Positions 53,666-63,846 of a stretch of 64,000 bases of DNA are shown in pieces (the first letter of the stretch is position 1; each line of letters begins with the position of its first letter). The DNA is from Mucilaginibacter celer (GTDB lineage Bacteria > Bacteroidota > Bacteroidia > Sphingobacteriales > Sphingobacteriaceae): positions 1,364,001 to 1,428,000 of the forward strand of contig NZ_CP032869.1 in the NCBI RefSeq assembly GCF_003576455.2. Reading direction: 5' to 3'. A program made the position numbers and the translations under genes. The notes beneath the pieces are model-generated. The model saw only the letters and a list, made by a program, of their open reading frames with translations. It ran no database searches and was not told the origin of the DNA.

Positions 53666-56086
53666 ATGTTAAAAAACTACATCAAAACTGCCTGGCGAAA
53701 TTTAAAACGCAATAAAATATTCTCGTTTATTAATGTGTTCGGCCTTTCGGTGGGCCTGGCTTGTTGTATGCTGATCTGTGCTTATGTATACAGCGAATTA
53801 AATTACGATCAATATCCGGCACAAGCTAAACAGATGTACCGCGTGGGCTTACGCTCTATCGAAAACAACGGCGTAAGCGAATACCCTATGGTTGATATAG
53901 CCGTAGCTCAGGGTATCAAAAATATGTTTCCCGAAGTGGTTGAAACTACCCGCTTAACCGGCCGTGGACCGGTGTTTATCAAATACAACGACCGCCAGTT
54001 TAAAGAAGAACATGTACAAATAGTTGATCCCAACTTTTTACAACTGTTTTCAATTCCGCTTATTGAAGGCGATAATAGAACCTGCTTAACAGATCCGGCG
54101 GCGATGGTAATTACCAAAGCCATGGCCCTTAAGTATTTTGGCAACCAACCTGCCGTTGGTAAGGCCGTTACCATTGATGGTAAGCCTTATAAGGTTACCG
54201 GCGTAATTGATAAGGTACCCGATAATTCACATTTCCACGCCGATGCTTTTTTAAACCTTACACCCATAGCCGAGCGCACACAGCAAACCTGGAGCAATGT
54301 TGGTTTCTTCACTTACATCGTACTCAGCAAAAATGCCGATGCCAAAAAGCTGGAGGCCGCCTTCCCCGAAATGGTGCGTAAGTTTGTAGTGCCCGAAATT
54401 GCACATGATATGGGTACCGGCATTGCCAAGGCCAGTAAATTCGTTAATACTTTCCTGTTTTATTTACAGCCCCTAAGCGAGATTCATCTGCATTCGGCTA
54501 CAAAGTATGAGTTGGAGGCTCCGGGCGATATCCATTACATATATATATTTGGCGCGATGGCTATATTTATATTGATATTAGCCGGGATTAACTTTACTAA
54601 TCTTTCAATTGCAAGTTCGGCCAGGCGCTCAAAAGAAGTAGGCATCCGTAAGGTTCTTGGTTCTGAAAAAGGTAAACTGGTGTCACAATTTCTTACCGAA
54701 TCGGTTATGCTAACTTTGCTGGCCTTGTTATTGGCTTTGGGGTTGGTATATCTTTTATTGCCGTTGTTTAATAATGTAGCTCAAAAGAATATCGGGATAG
54801 AGTTTTTCTTAGACACTACGGCGTTGATTATTGAAATTACCGCCGCCTTTTTGGTTGGAGTTCTGGCGGGAATCTATCCTGCCTTTTTCCTGTCATCGTT
54901 CCAGATTATTAGTGTATTGAAAGGTAATAGCGGTGCGAAGGTCGGCGAACGGAATTTTTTACGTAGTGGTTTGATCGTTGTGCAGTTTGCAGTATCAACA
55001 TTGCTGATTATTGCAACTATTGTTGTGTATCAACAACTGCATTATATGCAAAGCAAAAAATTGGGGTATGATAAAGATCAGGTACTGGTTGTTAATGATG
55101 CCTATACCCTGGGCCGAAGTGTTGATGCTTTTAAAGATCAATTGCTGCGCAATCCCCAAATTTTGAATGCTACTATATCAAGTAGTCTGCCCGGAAAATC
55201 AGGCGGGATGGATGGTACACAGATTACAGCTAAAGAATTTGATGATAAGGGCGGTCATGCCGATATCCATACCAATATTTACCATGTTGACGAAGGTTAT
55301 GTAACTACTTTAGGTTTACAATTGGTAAAAGGCCGTAATTTTTACTCATCGTTTCCCGGCGATTCAATGTCGGTAGTGGTGAATGAAGCTTTGGTAAAAG
55401 GGCTGGGCTGGGGTGATGCCAACCCGGTGGGGAAAACCATCGTTAGGTCGGCCCGTACGCATTATAATGTTGTAGGCGTGGTTAAGGATTTTCACTATGC
55501 ATCAGCCAAACAAAAAATCGCCCCGCTGATGTTGTTATACGGTCATAGCACAGGCACTGTTATTTTAAAGATTAAAACGGCGGATATCAAATCGCTGATA
55601 GCCGGAATTAAAACCGAATGGGATAGCTTCAGACCGGATGCGCCCTTCAGTTATTCATTTTTAGATGAGCAGTACGCCTCGCTTTACGCCTCCGAATTGC
55701 GAACAGGTAAAATAATTACTGTGTTTTCTTGTGTGGCCTTAATTATTGCCAGCTTAGGCTTGTTTGGCCTAACTGCATTTATGATCAGGCTGAGGGTAAA
55801 AGAAATCGGGATCCGCAAAGTGCTTGGCGCGTCAACAGGCAGCATCACGGTAATGCTCTCGAAAGAGTTTTTAAAGCTGATTGTGATAGCCTCAGTATTC
55901 TCATTCCCGTTAACCTGGTTTTTAATGAACAAATGGCTGCAGGATTTTGCCTACCGCATCAGCATACAATGGTGGGTGTTTTTATTAGCCGGGGTAATAG
56001 CGCTGGTAGTGGCCGCAATCACCATCAGCTTCCAATCGGTTAAAGCCCCGCTGGCCAACCCGGTTAAAAGTTTACGCTCTGAATAG
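53666..56086 (+). CDS. Full-length MacB/FtsX-type ABC permease, array copy F
   Basis: This is an 806-residue protein from ATG 53666 (MLKNYIKTAWRNLKRNKIFS), matching paralogue starts; the longer frame from 53627 runs through the promoter region and is rejected. First signature SKEVGIRKVLGSEKGKL, second VKEIGIRKVLGASTGSIT, ending NPVKSLRSE. It differs from its relatives just before the second signature, with TAFMIRLRVKEIG where most have AAEQR. It heads the unit 53666-63727, behind activator element copy 3. Confidence 0.9.
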   Translation: MLKNYIKTAWRNLKRNKIFSFINVFGLSVGLACCMLICAYVYSELNYDQYPAQAKQMYRVGLRSIENNGVSEYPMVDIAVAQGIKNMFPEVVETTRLTGRGPVFIKYNDRQFKEEHVQIVDPNFLQLFSIPLIEGDNRTCLTDPAAMVITKAMALKYFGNQPAVGKAVTIDGKPYKVTGVIDKVPDNSHFHADAFLNLTPIAERTQQTWSNVGFFTYIVLSKNADAKKLEAAFPEMVRKFVVPEIAHDMGTGIAKASKFVNTFLFYLQPLSEIHLHSATKYELEAPGDIHYIYIFGAMAIFILILAGINFTNLSIASSARRSKEVGIRKVLGSEKGKLVSQFLTESVMLTLLALLLALGLVYLLLPLFNNVAQKNIGIEFFLDTTALIIEITAAFLVGVLAGIYPAFFLSSFQIISVLKGNSGAKVGERNFLRSGLIVVQFAVSTLLIIATIVVYQQLHYMQSKKLGYDKDQVLVVNDAYTLGRSVDAFKDQLLRNPQILNATISSSLPGKSGGMDGTQITAKEFDDKGGHADIHTNIYHVDEGYVTTLGLQLVKGRNFYSSFPGDSMSVVVNEALVKGLGWGDANPVGKTIVRSARTHYNVVGVVKDFHYASAKQKIAPLMLLYGHSTGTVILKIKTADIKSLIAGIKTEWDSFRPDAPFSYSFLDEQYASLYASELRTGKIITVFSCVALIIASLGLFGLTAFMIRLRVKEIGIRKVLGASTGSITVMLSKEFLKLIVIASVFSFPLTWFLMNKWLQDFAYRISIQWWVFLLAGVIALVVAAITISFQSVKAPLANPVKSLRSE

Positions 56087-56219
56087 AGCGCGTCATTGGG
56101 GCATTTGCTGCGCGTCATTAAGTCATTGTAACGCGGCGAGAAAAAATGACTTGATGACTAATGATCCAATGACAAAGAAAAAAATGACTTAATGACCAAA
56201 TGACTCAATGATATAAGCT
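56087..56219. repeat. GTCATT-word inverted repeat between permeases F and G
   Basis: cgtcattggggcatttgctg and cgtcattaagtcattg at the left, against atgacttgatgactaatgat, aatgacttaatgacc and aatgactcaatga words at the right. It fills the gap. Confidence 0.7.
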
Positions 56220-58646
56220 ATGATAAAGAATTACCTACGGAGTGCTTTTCGCAATATTGCCCGGCACAAATTTATCTCGTTCATCAACATATTTGGTTTA
56301 ACCATTGGGTTAACCTGTTGCCTGCTTATTTTAACTTACATAGTTAAAGAGCTGAGTTATGATAAGTTTAACCATAACGCGCCCAATATTTACCGTGTAA
56401 GCCGCAGTTTTAATACCGGCGATGGTGTGGTTAACCTGCACTTGGGTGCTGTGGCGCCGCCATTTGGTCCGCTGCTTAAAAATGAGTTTCCGGATATTAA
56501 AATGGTTACCCGCTTGTTTCCTAACGGGGATGTGGTTTTACGTTACAAGGAGAAACTGCTTACCGAAAAGGGATCGTATTTTGCCGACGAAAACTTTTTA
56601 AAGTTTTTCGATCTCAAAACAGTGGCCGGCGATCCTAAAATCGCCCTCAGCGAGCCTTATACCGTTATGATGACCGAAGATATGGCCCGCAAATACTTCG
56701 GCAACGAAGACCCGATAAACAAAGAGATCAGGCTGGATAATACCGCCAATTTTAAGGTTACCGGTATTTTCAAACCTTTCCCGGCAAATTCGCAAATGCA
56801 CCCGCAAATGCTGCTTTCATTCAATACCCTTAATGATGATAAGGTTTACGGCCGCAATGCTTTGCAAACCAACTGGGGAAACAACTCGTTTTTTACTTAC
56901 CTGCTGATGCCCGATAATTACAATATGGACCGGATTGTGGCTCAGTTTCCGGCTTTTATTGATAAATACATGCGTTTCCCGGGGCAACCGGCCAACTTTA
57001 AGCAATCAAAATTTACACAACTGCATATCCAGAAATTCCTGGATATCCATTTGCATTCGCATTTGGATGATGAGGTAGAACAGAATGGGGACATTACAAG
57101 GGTATATATATTTTCGGCCATCGCTTTGTTTATTTTACTGATAGCCTGTATCAATTACATGAACCTGTCTACCGCCCGGTCAACCTTAAGAGCCAAAGAG
57201 ATTGGCATTCGCAAGGTGATAGGTGCGCAGCAAAAAGAGATCATCACCCAGTTTTTAAGCGAATCGGTGTTGGTTACTTATTTTTCGTTGGTGTTGGCAT
57301 TGCTGCTTACCTGGGCTTTGTTGCCGTTAATCAATCAACTTTCAGACCTGGGCTTATCTGTTAGCAGTTTGTTCAGCCCGTTAATCTTAATAGCGGTACT
57401 AACGTTGCCTTTAGTTATCGGATTATTGAGCGGCGTTTATCCGGCTATCTTTATGGCTTCCTTTAAGCCGATCAAAGTTTTAAAAGGCATTCTTAAAGTT
57501 GGCTCGGGTAACTTATCGTTCCGCCAGGTATTGGTGGTGGTTCAGTTTTCTATTTCTATAATCCTGATTGTTGCCACAACCATCGTTTTTCAGCAGTTAA
57601 GGTATATCCAGAATAAATCGCTTGGTTTTAATAAAGACCATTTGGTTACCATAAAGGGAATTCCGGCTAACCAGTTTGAAGCCTTCAGGGCCGATGTGCT
57701 GCGTAACCCGGCTATCAAAGAAATTGGCCGCTCGTCGCGCATTCCATCAGGCAGATTACTGGATGATCAGGGGGCTTCTGTTTTTGATGGTGATAAACCG
57801 CTGCCCGTTAAGGCTGACATCAAATGCCTGAATACTGATTATGGCTTCATCCCAACATACGGCATCAAAATGGTGGCGGGCCGAAATTTCAGTCGCGATT
57901 TTGCTACCGACAGCAATAATTTTGTAATTAACGAAGCTGCTGTACAGGTGTTAGGCTGGAAAACCCCCGAAAATGCTATCGGCAGGGATATGGGCTATGG
58001 TAATACAAAAGGCAAGGTAATAGGTGTGGTAAGTGATTTTCATTTCGAATCGCTGCATCAAAACATCATTCCCTTGCTGATGGAGATGCCGTCGTTTGCA
58101 AATAACAATTACGGCCGGGTATCGGTTAAAATTAACGGCAGCAATATCAATTCGGCAATAGCAACCCTCGAACAAACCTGGAAAAAATATCAACCCGAAT
58201 CTCCTTTTGAATACAGTTTTTTGGATGAGCGCTTTCAAAAACTATACAATGCCGAGCAGCAGCAGGGCAACCTGTTCACCATATTCTCCTGCCTGGCGAT
58301 ATTCATCGCCTGCTTAGGCTTGTTTGGGCTTTCGGCTTTTACCATATCACAAAGGGTAAAAGAAATTGGTGTGCGCAAAGTATTGGGGGCCAGTATCCCG
58401 CAAATAGTTACCGAGCTATCAAAAGATTTCCTGAAGCTGGTAATTGTGGCGGCTGTGATAGCCCTGCCCATTGCCTGGTACGCTATGAACAAATGGCTGC
58501 TTGATTTTGCCTTCAGGGTAAGCATCCAATGGTGGGTGTTTGTAATGGCTGGTGTGATAGCGCTTATTATAGCTTTTGCAACCATCAGCTATCAATCAAT
58601 AAAAGCTGCGCTGGCAAACCCGGTTAAAAGCCTGCGATCTGAATAG
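56220..58646 (+). CDS. Full-length MacB/FtsX-type ABC permease, array copy G
   Basis: This 808-residue protein has first signature AKEIGIRKVIGAQQKEI and second VKEIGVRKVLGASIPQIV, ending NPVKSLRSE. Helix 1 is FISFINIFGLTIGLTCCLLI. Two complete MacB-type halves, no ATPase. Gap to F is 133 bases of word repeat and to H 123 bases of the same. The second FtsX domain has FTISQRVKEIG before the signature, again different from the AAEQR type, suggesting F and G form a subgroup. Confidence 0.9.
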   Translation: MIKNYLRSAFRNIARHKFISFINIFGLTIGLTCCLLILTYIVKELSYDKFNHNAPNIYRVSRSFNTGDGVVNLHLGAVAPPFGPLLKNEFPDIKMVTRLFPNGDVVLRYKEKLLTEKGSYFADENFLKFFDLKTVAGDPKIALSEPYTVMMTEDMARKYFGNEDPINKEIRLDNTANFKVTGIFKPFPANSQMHPQMLLSFNTLNDDKVYGRNALQTNWGNNSFFTYLLMPDNYNMDRIVAQFPAFIDKYMRFPGQPANFKQSKFTQLHIQKFLDIHLHSHLDDEVEQNGDITRVYIFSAIALFILLIACINYMNLSTARSTLRAKEIGIRKVIGAQQKEIITQFLSESVLVTYFSLVLALLLTWALLPLINQLSDLGLSVSSLFSPLILIAVLTLPLVIGLLSGVYPAIFMASFKPIKVLKGILKVGSGNLSFRQVLVVVQFSISIILIVATTIVFQQLRYIQNKSLGFNKDHLVTIKGIPANQFEAFRADVLRNPAIKEIGRSSRIPSGRLLDDQGASVFDGDKPLPVKADIKCLNTDYGFIPTYGIKMVAGRNFSRDFATDSNNFVINEAAVQVLGWKTPENAIGRDMGYGNTKGKVIGVVSDFHFESLHQNIIPLLMEMPSFANNNYGRVSVKINGSNINSAIATLEQTWKKYQPESPFEYSFLDERFQKLYNAEQQQGNLFTIFSCLAIFIACLGLFGLSAFTISQRVKEIGVRKVLGASIPQIVTELSKDFLKLVIVAAVIALPIAWYAMNKWLLDFAFRVSIQWWVFVMAGVIALIIAFATISYQSIKAALANPVKSLRSE

Positions 58647-58769
58647 ATCGGGTCATTAGGTCATTTACTTCGCGTCATTAAGTCATTTTTTGATTGGCGC
58701 AGAGCAAAAAGTGACTTAATGATTGAATGACGCGAAGCAAATGACTCAATGACTTAATGACCAAATAAG
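58647..58769. repeat. GTCATT-word inverted repeat between permeases G and H
   Basis: gtcattaggtcatttacttc then gcgtcattaagtcatt, against tgacttaatgattgaatgac, gcgaagcaaatgac and aatgacttaatgacc. The tag word cttcgcgtc/gacgcgaag is inverted exactly. Confidence 0.72.
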
Positions 58770-61238
58770 ATGTTTAAAAACTATTTTAAAATTGCTCTGC
58801 GCAATTTTTGGCGGCACAAATTTTTTACGTTCATCAACGTAATCGGTTTATCTATCGGCATCAGTTCGGCGTTGGTGATATACCTTATTGTGCATTACGA
58901 TTTTACGTTTAACCAAAATTTTGATGATAGCGACCGGATTTACCGCGTAGTATCCAATTATACTTTCTCGGGCGAGGAAGCGCATAACCGCGGCGTATCA
59001 GGCCCCGTACCAGAGGCTGTGCGGAATAATGTAAGCGGTGTTGAATTAACCGCGCCGTTTTTTACCCTGAGCCAGCCTAATGTACTTGTTCCGGGAAAAG
59101 GGGGCGTGCCCGTTAAATTCAAATTACAGGATAATGTGATCCTTGCCGATGGACGTTATTTTAAAATGTTTAAATATAACTGGCTTGCAGGTGCGGAAAA
59201 AACCGCCCTGAACGCGCCGAATCAAACGGTGTTAACGGCAGATCAGGCAAAAAAATACTTCCCTAAACTTTCATACAACGAGATGATAGGCCGGGTAATC
59301 ACTTATGATACCCTTAGCGCGGCCGTTACCGGTATTGTAGAACCATTAAAAGGAAATAACGACTTTACTTTTCACGATTTTGTTTCGTACTCATCAGCAA
59401 AAGATAACAAAGCCCTTGCCGAAGAACTGTCACTTACCAATTGGGGAGGTACCACCTCGTCGTCTATCCTGTTTGTGAAGCTATCTCCCAATGCAACCAA
59501 ATCCGGTTTTGAAAAGCAGCTGAATGAATTGTTGAAGAAGAATAACCCGCCGAAACCGGAAAACAAGGGTAATACCCGTAATTTTACTTTGCAGCCCTTA
59601 AGCGATATTCACTTTAATAATATTTACGGCACGTTTGATTCGGGCAATCCTGCAAATAAAACTACGCTTTACGGCTTATTAGCTATCGCGGCATTCTTGT
59701 TACTGTTGGGCTGCATCAACTTTGTTAATTTAACTACGGCGCAGGCTACGCAAAGGGCCAAAGAAATCGGCGTGCGTAAAACCATGGGAAGCAGCCGCGC
59801 ACAACTGGTTACCCAGTTTTTAAGCGAAACTTTTTTAATAACCCTGTTTGCCGTGATAATCTCGGTGGCTTTGGCGCCGGTTATTTTAAAGTTATTTAAA
59901 GATTTTATTGCTGCGGGAATCGAATTCGACCTGTTTCATCATCCAAGCCTTTTCGTATTCCTGCTGATCCTTACCATTGTGGTGAGCCTGCTATCCGGTT
60001 TTTATCCGGCTGCTTTGTTATCCGGTTACAAACCTGTGCTGGTGCTTAAAAACCAGGCTGCATCAAACAGTAGTAAAACACGCAACTCATGGTTGCGTAA
60101 ATCATTAACCGTTACGCAGTTTGTTATAGCCCAGTTTTTTATAATGGCTACCGTACTGGTGAGCAAGCAAATCCATTATGCACTTACCAAAGATTTAGGT
60201 TTTAAAAAAGATGCTATCGTCATTGTCAATTCACCCTGGAAAAACCGTACGTTGAGTAAAAACCAGGTGTTTATGAACAGGCTAAAAGCTATCCCCCAGG
60301 TTGAGCTGATAAGCGCAGGGAAAGCTGCACCATCATCAACAAGTACCAACTCTACCGAGGCTACTTATATTGATGGAAAAAAGGAAACCAAGATTGAGCT
60401 GTACGAAAAATACGGCGATCCTAATTATATCCATGTGTACAAAATAAAGCTTCTGGCCGGGCGTAATTTGCAATATGGCGATAGCACAAGGGCGTTTTTA
60501 ATTAACAACACCTATGCAAAACTGATAGGTTTTAAAAATCCGGCTGATGCGGTGGGCAAATACATCGATAAGTTTAACGGCGATAAACGGATGCAGATCA
60601 TCGGCGTAGTGGCCGATTTTTATTCCGAATCGTTGCATGCAGCTATAAAACCTACCTGTATCCACATCAGCAATGCTTTTTACAATAACGGCACTTTCCA
60701 CATAGCGCTTAAACCGCAAACCGCGGGTGGTAACGAGTGGAAAACCGCCATTGCCCAGATGGAAAAAGCCTGGAAAGAAATTTATCCTGAAGATGATTTT
60801 GAATACAATTTTTTTGATGAAAGTATAGCCAAACTTTACGATTCGGAACAGCATACTTCAACCTTGTTAACCTGGTCAACCGGTTTATCTATATTTATTA
60901 GTTGCCTTGGTTTATTGGGTTTGGCGATATACAATACCAACCAGCGCACCAAAGAGATAGGCGTGCGCAAAGTGCTTGGCGCTACTGTAGGGCAGATAGT
61001 AACCCTGCTGTCCCGCGAACTGGTAATGCTCATTGCCCTTGCCTTTATACTGGTAACCCCGGTAGCCTGGTATGCCATGAACAAATGGATGCAAACTTTT
61101 GCCGACAGAACATCAATAAGCTGGTGGATTTTCGTGGTAAGCGGCGGCGGAATGTTACTAACGGCGCTAATCACCTCAAGCTTCCAAACAATCAAAGCCG
61201 CACTGGCTAATCCGACAAAAAGCCTGAGAAGCGAGTAG
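58770..61238 (+). CDS. Full-length MacB/FtsX-type ABC permease, array copy H (most divergent)
   Basis: This 822-residue protein is the longest of the array. First signature AKEIGVRKTMGSSRAQL, second TKEIGVRKVLGATVGQIV, ending NPTKSLRSE. It differs from the others in the first periplasmic domain (YDFTFNQNFDDSDRIYRVVS, then a long Asn/Lys-rich insert near residues 255-285), and in NTNQRTKEIG before the second signature. Topology is the same: eight helices, two MacB_PCD domains. It possibly handles a different partner from the rest of the array. Confidence 0.9.
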   Translation: MFKNYFKIALRNFWRHKFFTFINVIGLSIGISSALVIYLIVHYDFTFNQNFDDSDRIYRVVSNYTFSGEEAHNRGVSGPVPEAVRNNVSGVELTAPFFTLSQPNVLVPGKGGVPVKFKLQDNVILADGRYFKMFKYNWLAGAEKTALNAPNQTVLTADQAKKYFPKLSYNEMIGRVITYDTLSAAVTGIVEPLKGNNDFTFHDFVSYSSAKDNKALAEELSLTNWGGTTSSSILFVKLSPNATKSGFEKQLNELLKKNNPPKPENKGNTRNFTLQPLSDIHFNNIYGTFDSGNPANKTTLYGLLAIAAFLLLLGCINFVNLTTAQATQRAKEIGVRKTMGSSRAQLVTQFLSETFLITLFAVIISVALAPVILKLFKDFIAAGIEFDLFHHPSLFVFLLILTIVVSLLSGFYPAALLSGYKPVLVLKNQAASNSSKTRNSWLRKSLTVTQFVIAQFFIMATVLVSKQIHYALTKDLGFKKDAIVIVNSPWKNRTLSKNQVFMNRLKAIPQVELISAGKAAPSSTSTNSTEATYIDGKKETKIELYEKYGDPNYIHVYKIKLLAGRNLQYGDSTRAFLINNTYAKLIGFKNPADAVGKYIDKFNGDKRMQIIGVVADFYSESLHAAIKPTCIHISNAFYNNGTFHIALKPQTAGGNEWKTAIAQMEKAWKEIYPEDDFEYNFFDESIAKLYDSEQHTSTLLTWSTGLSIFISCLGLLGLAIYNTNQRTKEIGVRKVLGATVGQIVTLLSRELVMLIALAFILVTPVAWYAMNKWMQTFADRTSISWWIFVVSGGGMLLTALITSSFQTIKAALANPTKSLRSE

Positions 61239-61327
61239 GCAGTTTGCAGTGGCAGTAAGCAGTTTGCAGTGGCGGCAGGAAGTTTACTTGCTAATGAACT
61301 AATGAACCATTGAACTAATGAACCAAC
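61239..61327. repeat. Short-word repeats (GCAGTTTGCAGTGGC and AATGAACT types) between permeases H and I
   Basis: gcagtttgcagtggc occurs at 61239 and again at 61259 (20-base period), followed by aatgaactaatgaaccattg and aactaatgaacc. Different words from the other gaps, same style and position. Confidence 0.65.
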
Positions 61328-63727
61328 ATGTTAAAAAATTATTTTAAAGTAGCGTTTCGTAATTTAATTAAACACCGTACAACAGCGTTTATCAATATTG
61401 CCGGGCTTACCGTTGGCATTACCGCGGCGGTATTTATAATGCTTTGGGTGCAAAACGAGTACAGTTTTGATAATTACCATAAGGATGTAGATAATATATA
61501 CCGCATAAAAACAAAACTTACCTTAACCAAAACTGAAGTTTGGGATTGGGAGTCATCACCTTATTTGCTGGGACCTGCTGCCAAACAAGAGATTCCGGGT
61601 ATAAAGAATTATACATTTTTATGGCCTGGTTATATGATAACGGTACACCACGATAATCAACTGATAACCGAGAAAAAGTATGCCTTTATAGATGCCAATT
61701 GGTTTAAGGTTTTTCATTATGATTTCGTGGCTGGCAGTGCCGAAAGCTTTTCTAAAAACCCGTTTAGTTTGATCTTAACTCAATCAACAGCAAAAAAGTA
61801 TTTTGGTGATGGCGAAGCGGTAGGTAAAACATTAAGGGTTGACAGCATGAATTACCAGGTGCAGGCAGTAGTTAAAGATAATCCGGCAAACTCAAGTTTT
61901 CAGTACGATATGCTGATCCCGGTTGAAGCCAAATTGAGTAATCCTCATGAAAAACAGCAGTCGGCCGAATGGGGCAATTATAGCGGTCTTACGTTTTTGA
62001 AGCTACAACCCGGTATAAATGTTAAAGATGTTGGCAAAAAACTAACCGATATCATCAGGAAAAATAACAAGGGGAGTGAAAACACCACCATGAGTGTGAT
62101 TGGCCTTAGAGAGATGCATTTTGAAACAGGTTTGTTAAGCACATCATTTGAGAAAGGTAATTTAAAACTGGTTAATATATTCCTCATTCTTGCCTTTTTA
62201 CTTGTAGCCACTGCGTGTATCAATTATGTTAATTTAACTACGGCACGATCAAGTGTACGTGCAAAAGAGGTAAGTGTGCGCAAAATTGTGGGTGCAGGCA
62301 GAGGGCAGCTTTTCGGCCAGTTCATGTCCGAATCGTTGGTAGTAAGTTTTCTGGCATTGTCATTTGCCATTTTATTTATTCAATTATGTTTGCCTTGGTT
62401 TAATGAGGTTACTGAAAAGCATTTTGTGCAGCCCCTGGCATCTGTTACAACCTGGTTGCTATTATTAGGTACGCTGGTGGTTTGCTTTGTGTTTAATGGC
62501 TTATACCCGGCTATTCTTTTATCATCATTTAAGCCGCTAACCGCTTTTAAAGGCAGGGCTGTTTTAAATTTTAAAGATGGAGCCATCCGCAAAACGCTGG
62601 TTGTTTTACAATTTGCTATTTCAGTAATGCTCATTATCAGCACAATGATTATTTACCGCCAGCTTAACTTTGTGCAAAAGGCTGATCTGGGGTATAACCG
62701 CGAGCACGTTTTTGTAATGAGCATACCATGGCAGGTGCTTGGTTTTGACGATAAAGTGCGGGAGCCCAAATTAAGGAGCATCATGAATGAACTGAAGCAA
62801 CAAAGCGCCATAGGCGAGGTGTCCCGCTCGGCAAACGATGCTTTTTTTAACAACAGTAATAAAGTGTCGGGATCTATGGATTGGGAGGGGAGGCCAGACG
62901 ATTATAAACCTTCGGTTGCAACAATATCGGCCGACGAAAATTTTCAGCATATCCTGGGCCTGAAAATGCAGGACGGGCACTGGTTCAGTAAAACAGGCAG
63001 CGATCAGCATAATGTAATTCTGAACGAAACGGCAGTAAAACAGTTGGGTATTCATCAACCTGTAATTGGCCAGCGGTTTAAATTTAACGGCGACTCAGGT
63101 GTAGTTGCAGGGGTGGTTAAAGATTTTAATTTCAGGAGTCTTCACGAAAAAATTGGCCCCATGGTTATTAATAATCATACTGACTGGGCACGCAGTTTTT
63201 ATATTAAAACAACGCCCGGCAACACCGCAGCAGCTATAAAAATAGCCCAAAATGTATGGAACAAATTTGTACCCGAACAACCTTTTGAATACAGCTTTAT
63301 CGATGATGGTTATAACAAACTTTACCATGCGGAACAACGCTCATCTACGCTGATAGCATCTTTTGCTACAATTGCTATTGTAATTTCGGCAATGGGATTG
63401 CTTGGGCTGGTAGCCTTTGCCGCCGAGCAACGTGTAAAAGAGATAGGCATCCGCAAAGTGCTGGGCGCAAGTGTGCAAAGCATTATCAGGCTGCTTTCTG
63501 CCGATTTTTTGAAAACTGTATTGATAGCCAACCTCATTGCCTTCCCGGTTGCCTGGTACATGATGAATAAGTGGCTGCAGGATTTTGCCTATCGCATCAA
63601 TATTTCGTGGTGGATCTTCGCCGTGGCTGCTATCGTGGCTTTGTTGGTAGCGCTGTTAACGGTAAGTATCCAATCCATCAAAGCGGCGCTGGCCAACCCG
63701 GCGAGGAGTTTGAGGAGTGGTGATTAG
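61328..63727 (+). CDS. Full-length MacB/FtsX-type ABC permease, array copy I
   Basis: This 799-residue protein has first signature AKEVSVRKIVGAGRGQL, second VKEIGIRKVLGASVQSII, ending NPARSLRSGD. Its helix 1 exit (FIMLWVQNEYSFDNYH) and first signature resemble copy A more than its immediate neighbours. It is the last gene in the window; a strong terminator follows at 63771, and another activator element at 63919 suggests that a further unit of the array begins just outside the window. Confidence 0.9.
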   Translation: MLKNYFKVAFRNLIKHRTTAFINIAGLTVGITAAVFIMLWVQNEYSFDNYHKDVDNIYRIKTKLTLTKTEVWDWESSPYLLGPAAKQEIPGIKNYTFLWPGYMITVHHDNQLITEKKYAFIDANWFKVFHYDFVAGSAESFSKNPFSLILTQSTAKKYFGDGEAVGKTLRVDSMNYQVQAVVKDNPANSSFQYDMLIPVEAKLSNPHEKQQSAEWGNYSGLTFLKLQPGINVKDVGKKLTDIIRKNNKGSENTTMSVIGLREMHFETGLLSTSFEKGNLKLVNIFLILAFLLVATACINYVNLTTARSSVRAKEVSVRKIVGAGRGQLFGQFMSESLVVSFLALSFAILFIQLCLPWFNEVTEKHFVQPLASVTTWLLLLGTLVVCFVFNGLYPAILLSSFKPLTAFKGRAVLNFKDGAIRKTLVVLQFAISVMLIISTMIIYRQLNFVQKADLGYNREHVFVMSIPWQVLGFDDKVREPKLRSIMNELKQQSAIGEVSRSANDAFFNNSNKVSGSMDWEGRPDDYKPSVATISADENFQHILGLKMQDGHWFSKTGSDQHNVILNETAVKQLGIHQPVIGQRFKFNGDSGVVAGVVKDFNFRSLHEKIGPMVINNHTDWARSFYIKTTPGNTAAAIKIAQNVWNKFVPEQPFEYSFIDDGYNKLYHAEQRSSTLIASFATIAIVISAMGLLGLVAFAAEQRVKEIGIRKVLGASVQSIIRLLSADFLKTVLIANLIAFPVAWYMMNKWLQDFAYRINISWWIFAVAAIVALLVALLTVSIQSIKAALANPARSLRSGD

Positions 63728-63770
63728 AGGTCGTGTTCAAGTGATTAGAGTTTAGAGACCGGTGGTTAGG

Positions 63771-63810
63771 AAAAAGCCCTTGCATTGTTTAAGTTGCAAG
63801 GGCTTTTTTA
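63771..63810 (+). terminator. Rho-independent terminator after permease I
   Basis: aaaaagcccttgca (63771-63784) pairs perfectly with tgcaagggcttttt (63795-63808) around a 10-base loop, ending in a T run. It is the end of unit 53666-63727. The A run on the left would also allow termination from the opposite strand. Confidence 0.92.
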
Positions 63811-63846
63811 ATTGTTTTAAAGCAAAGCCGATAAAAAGGCATTCCC

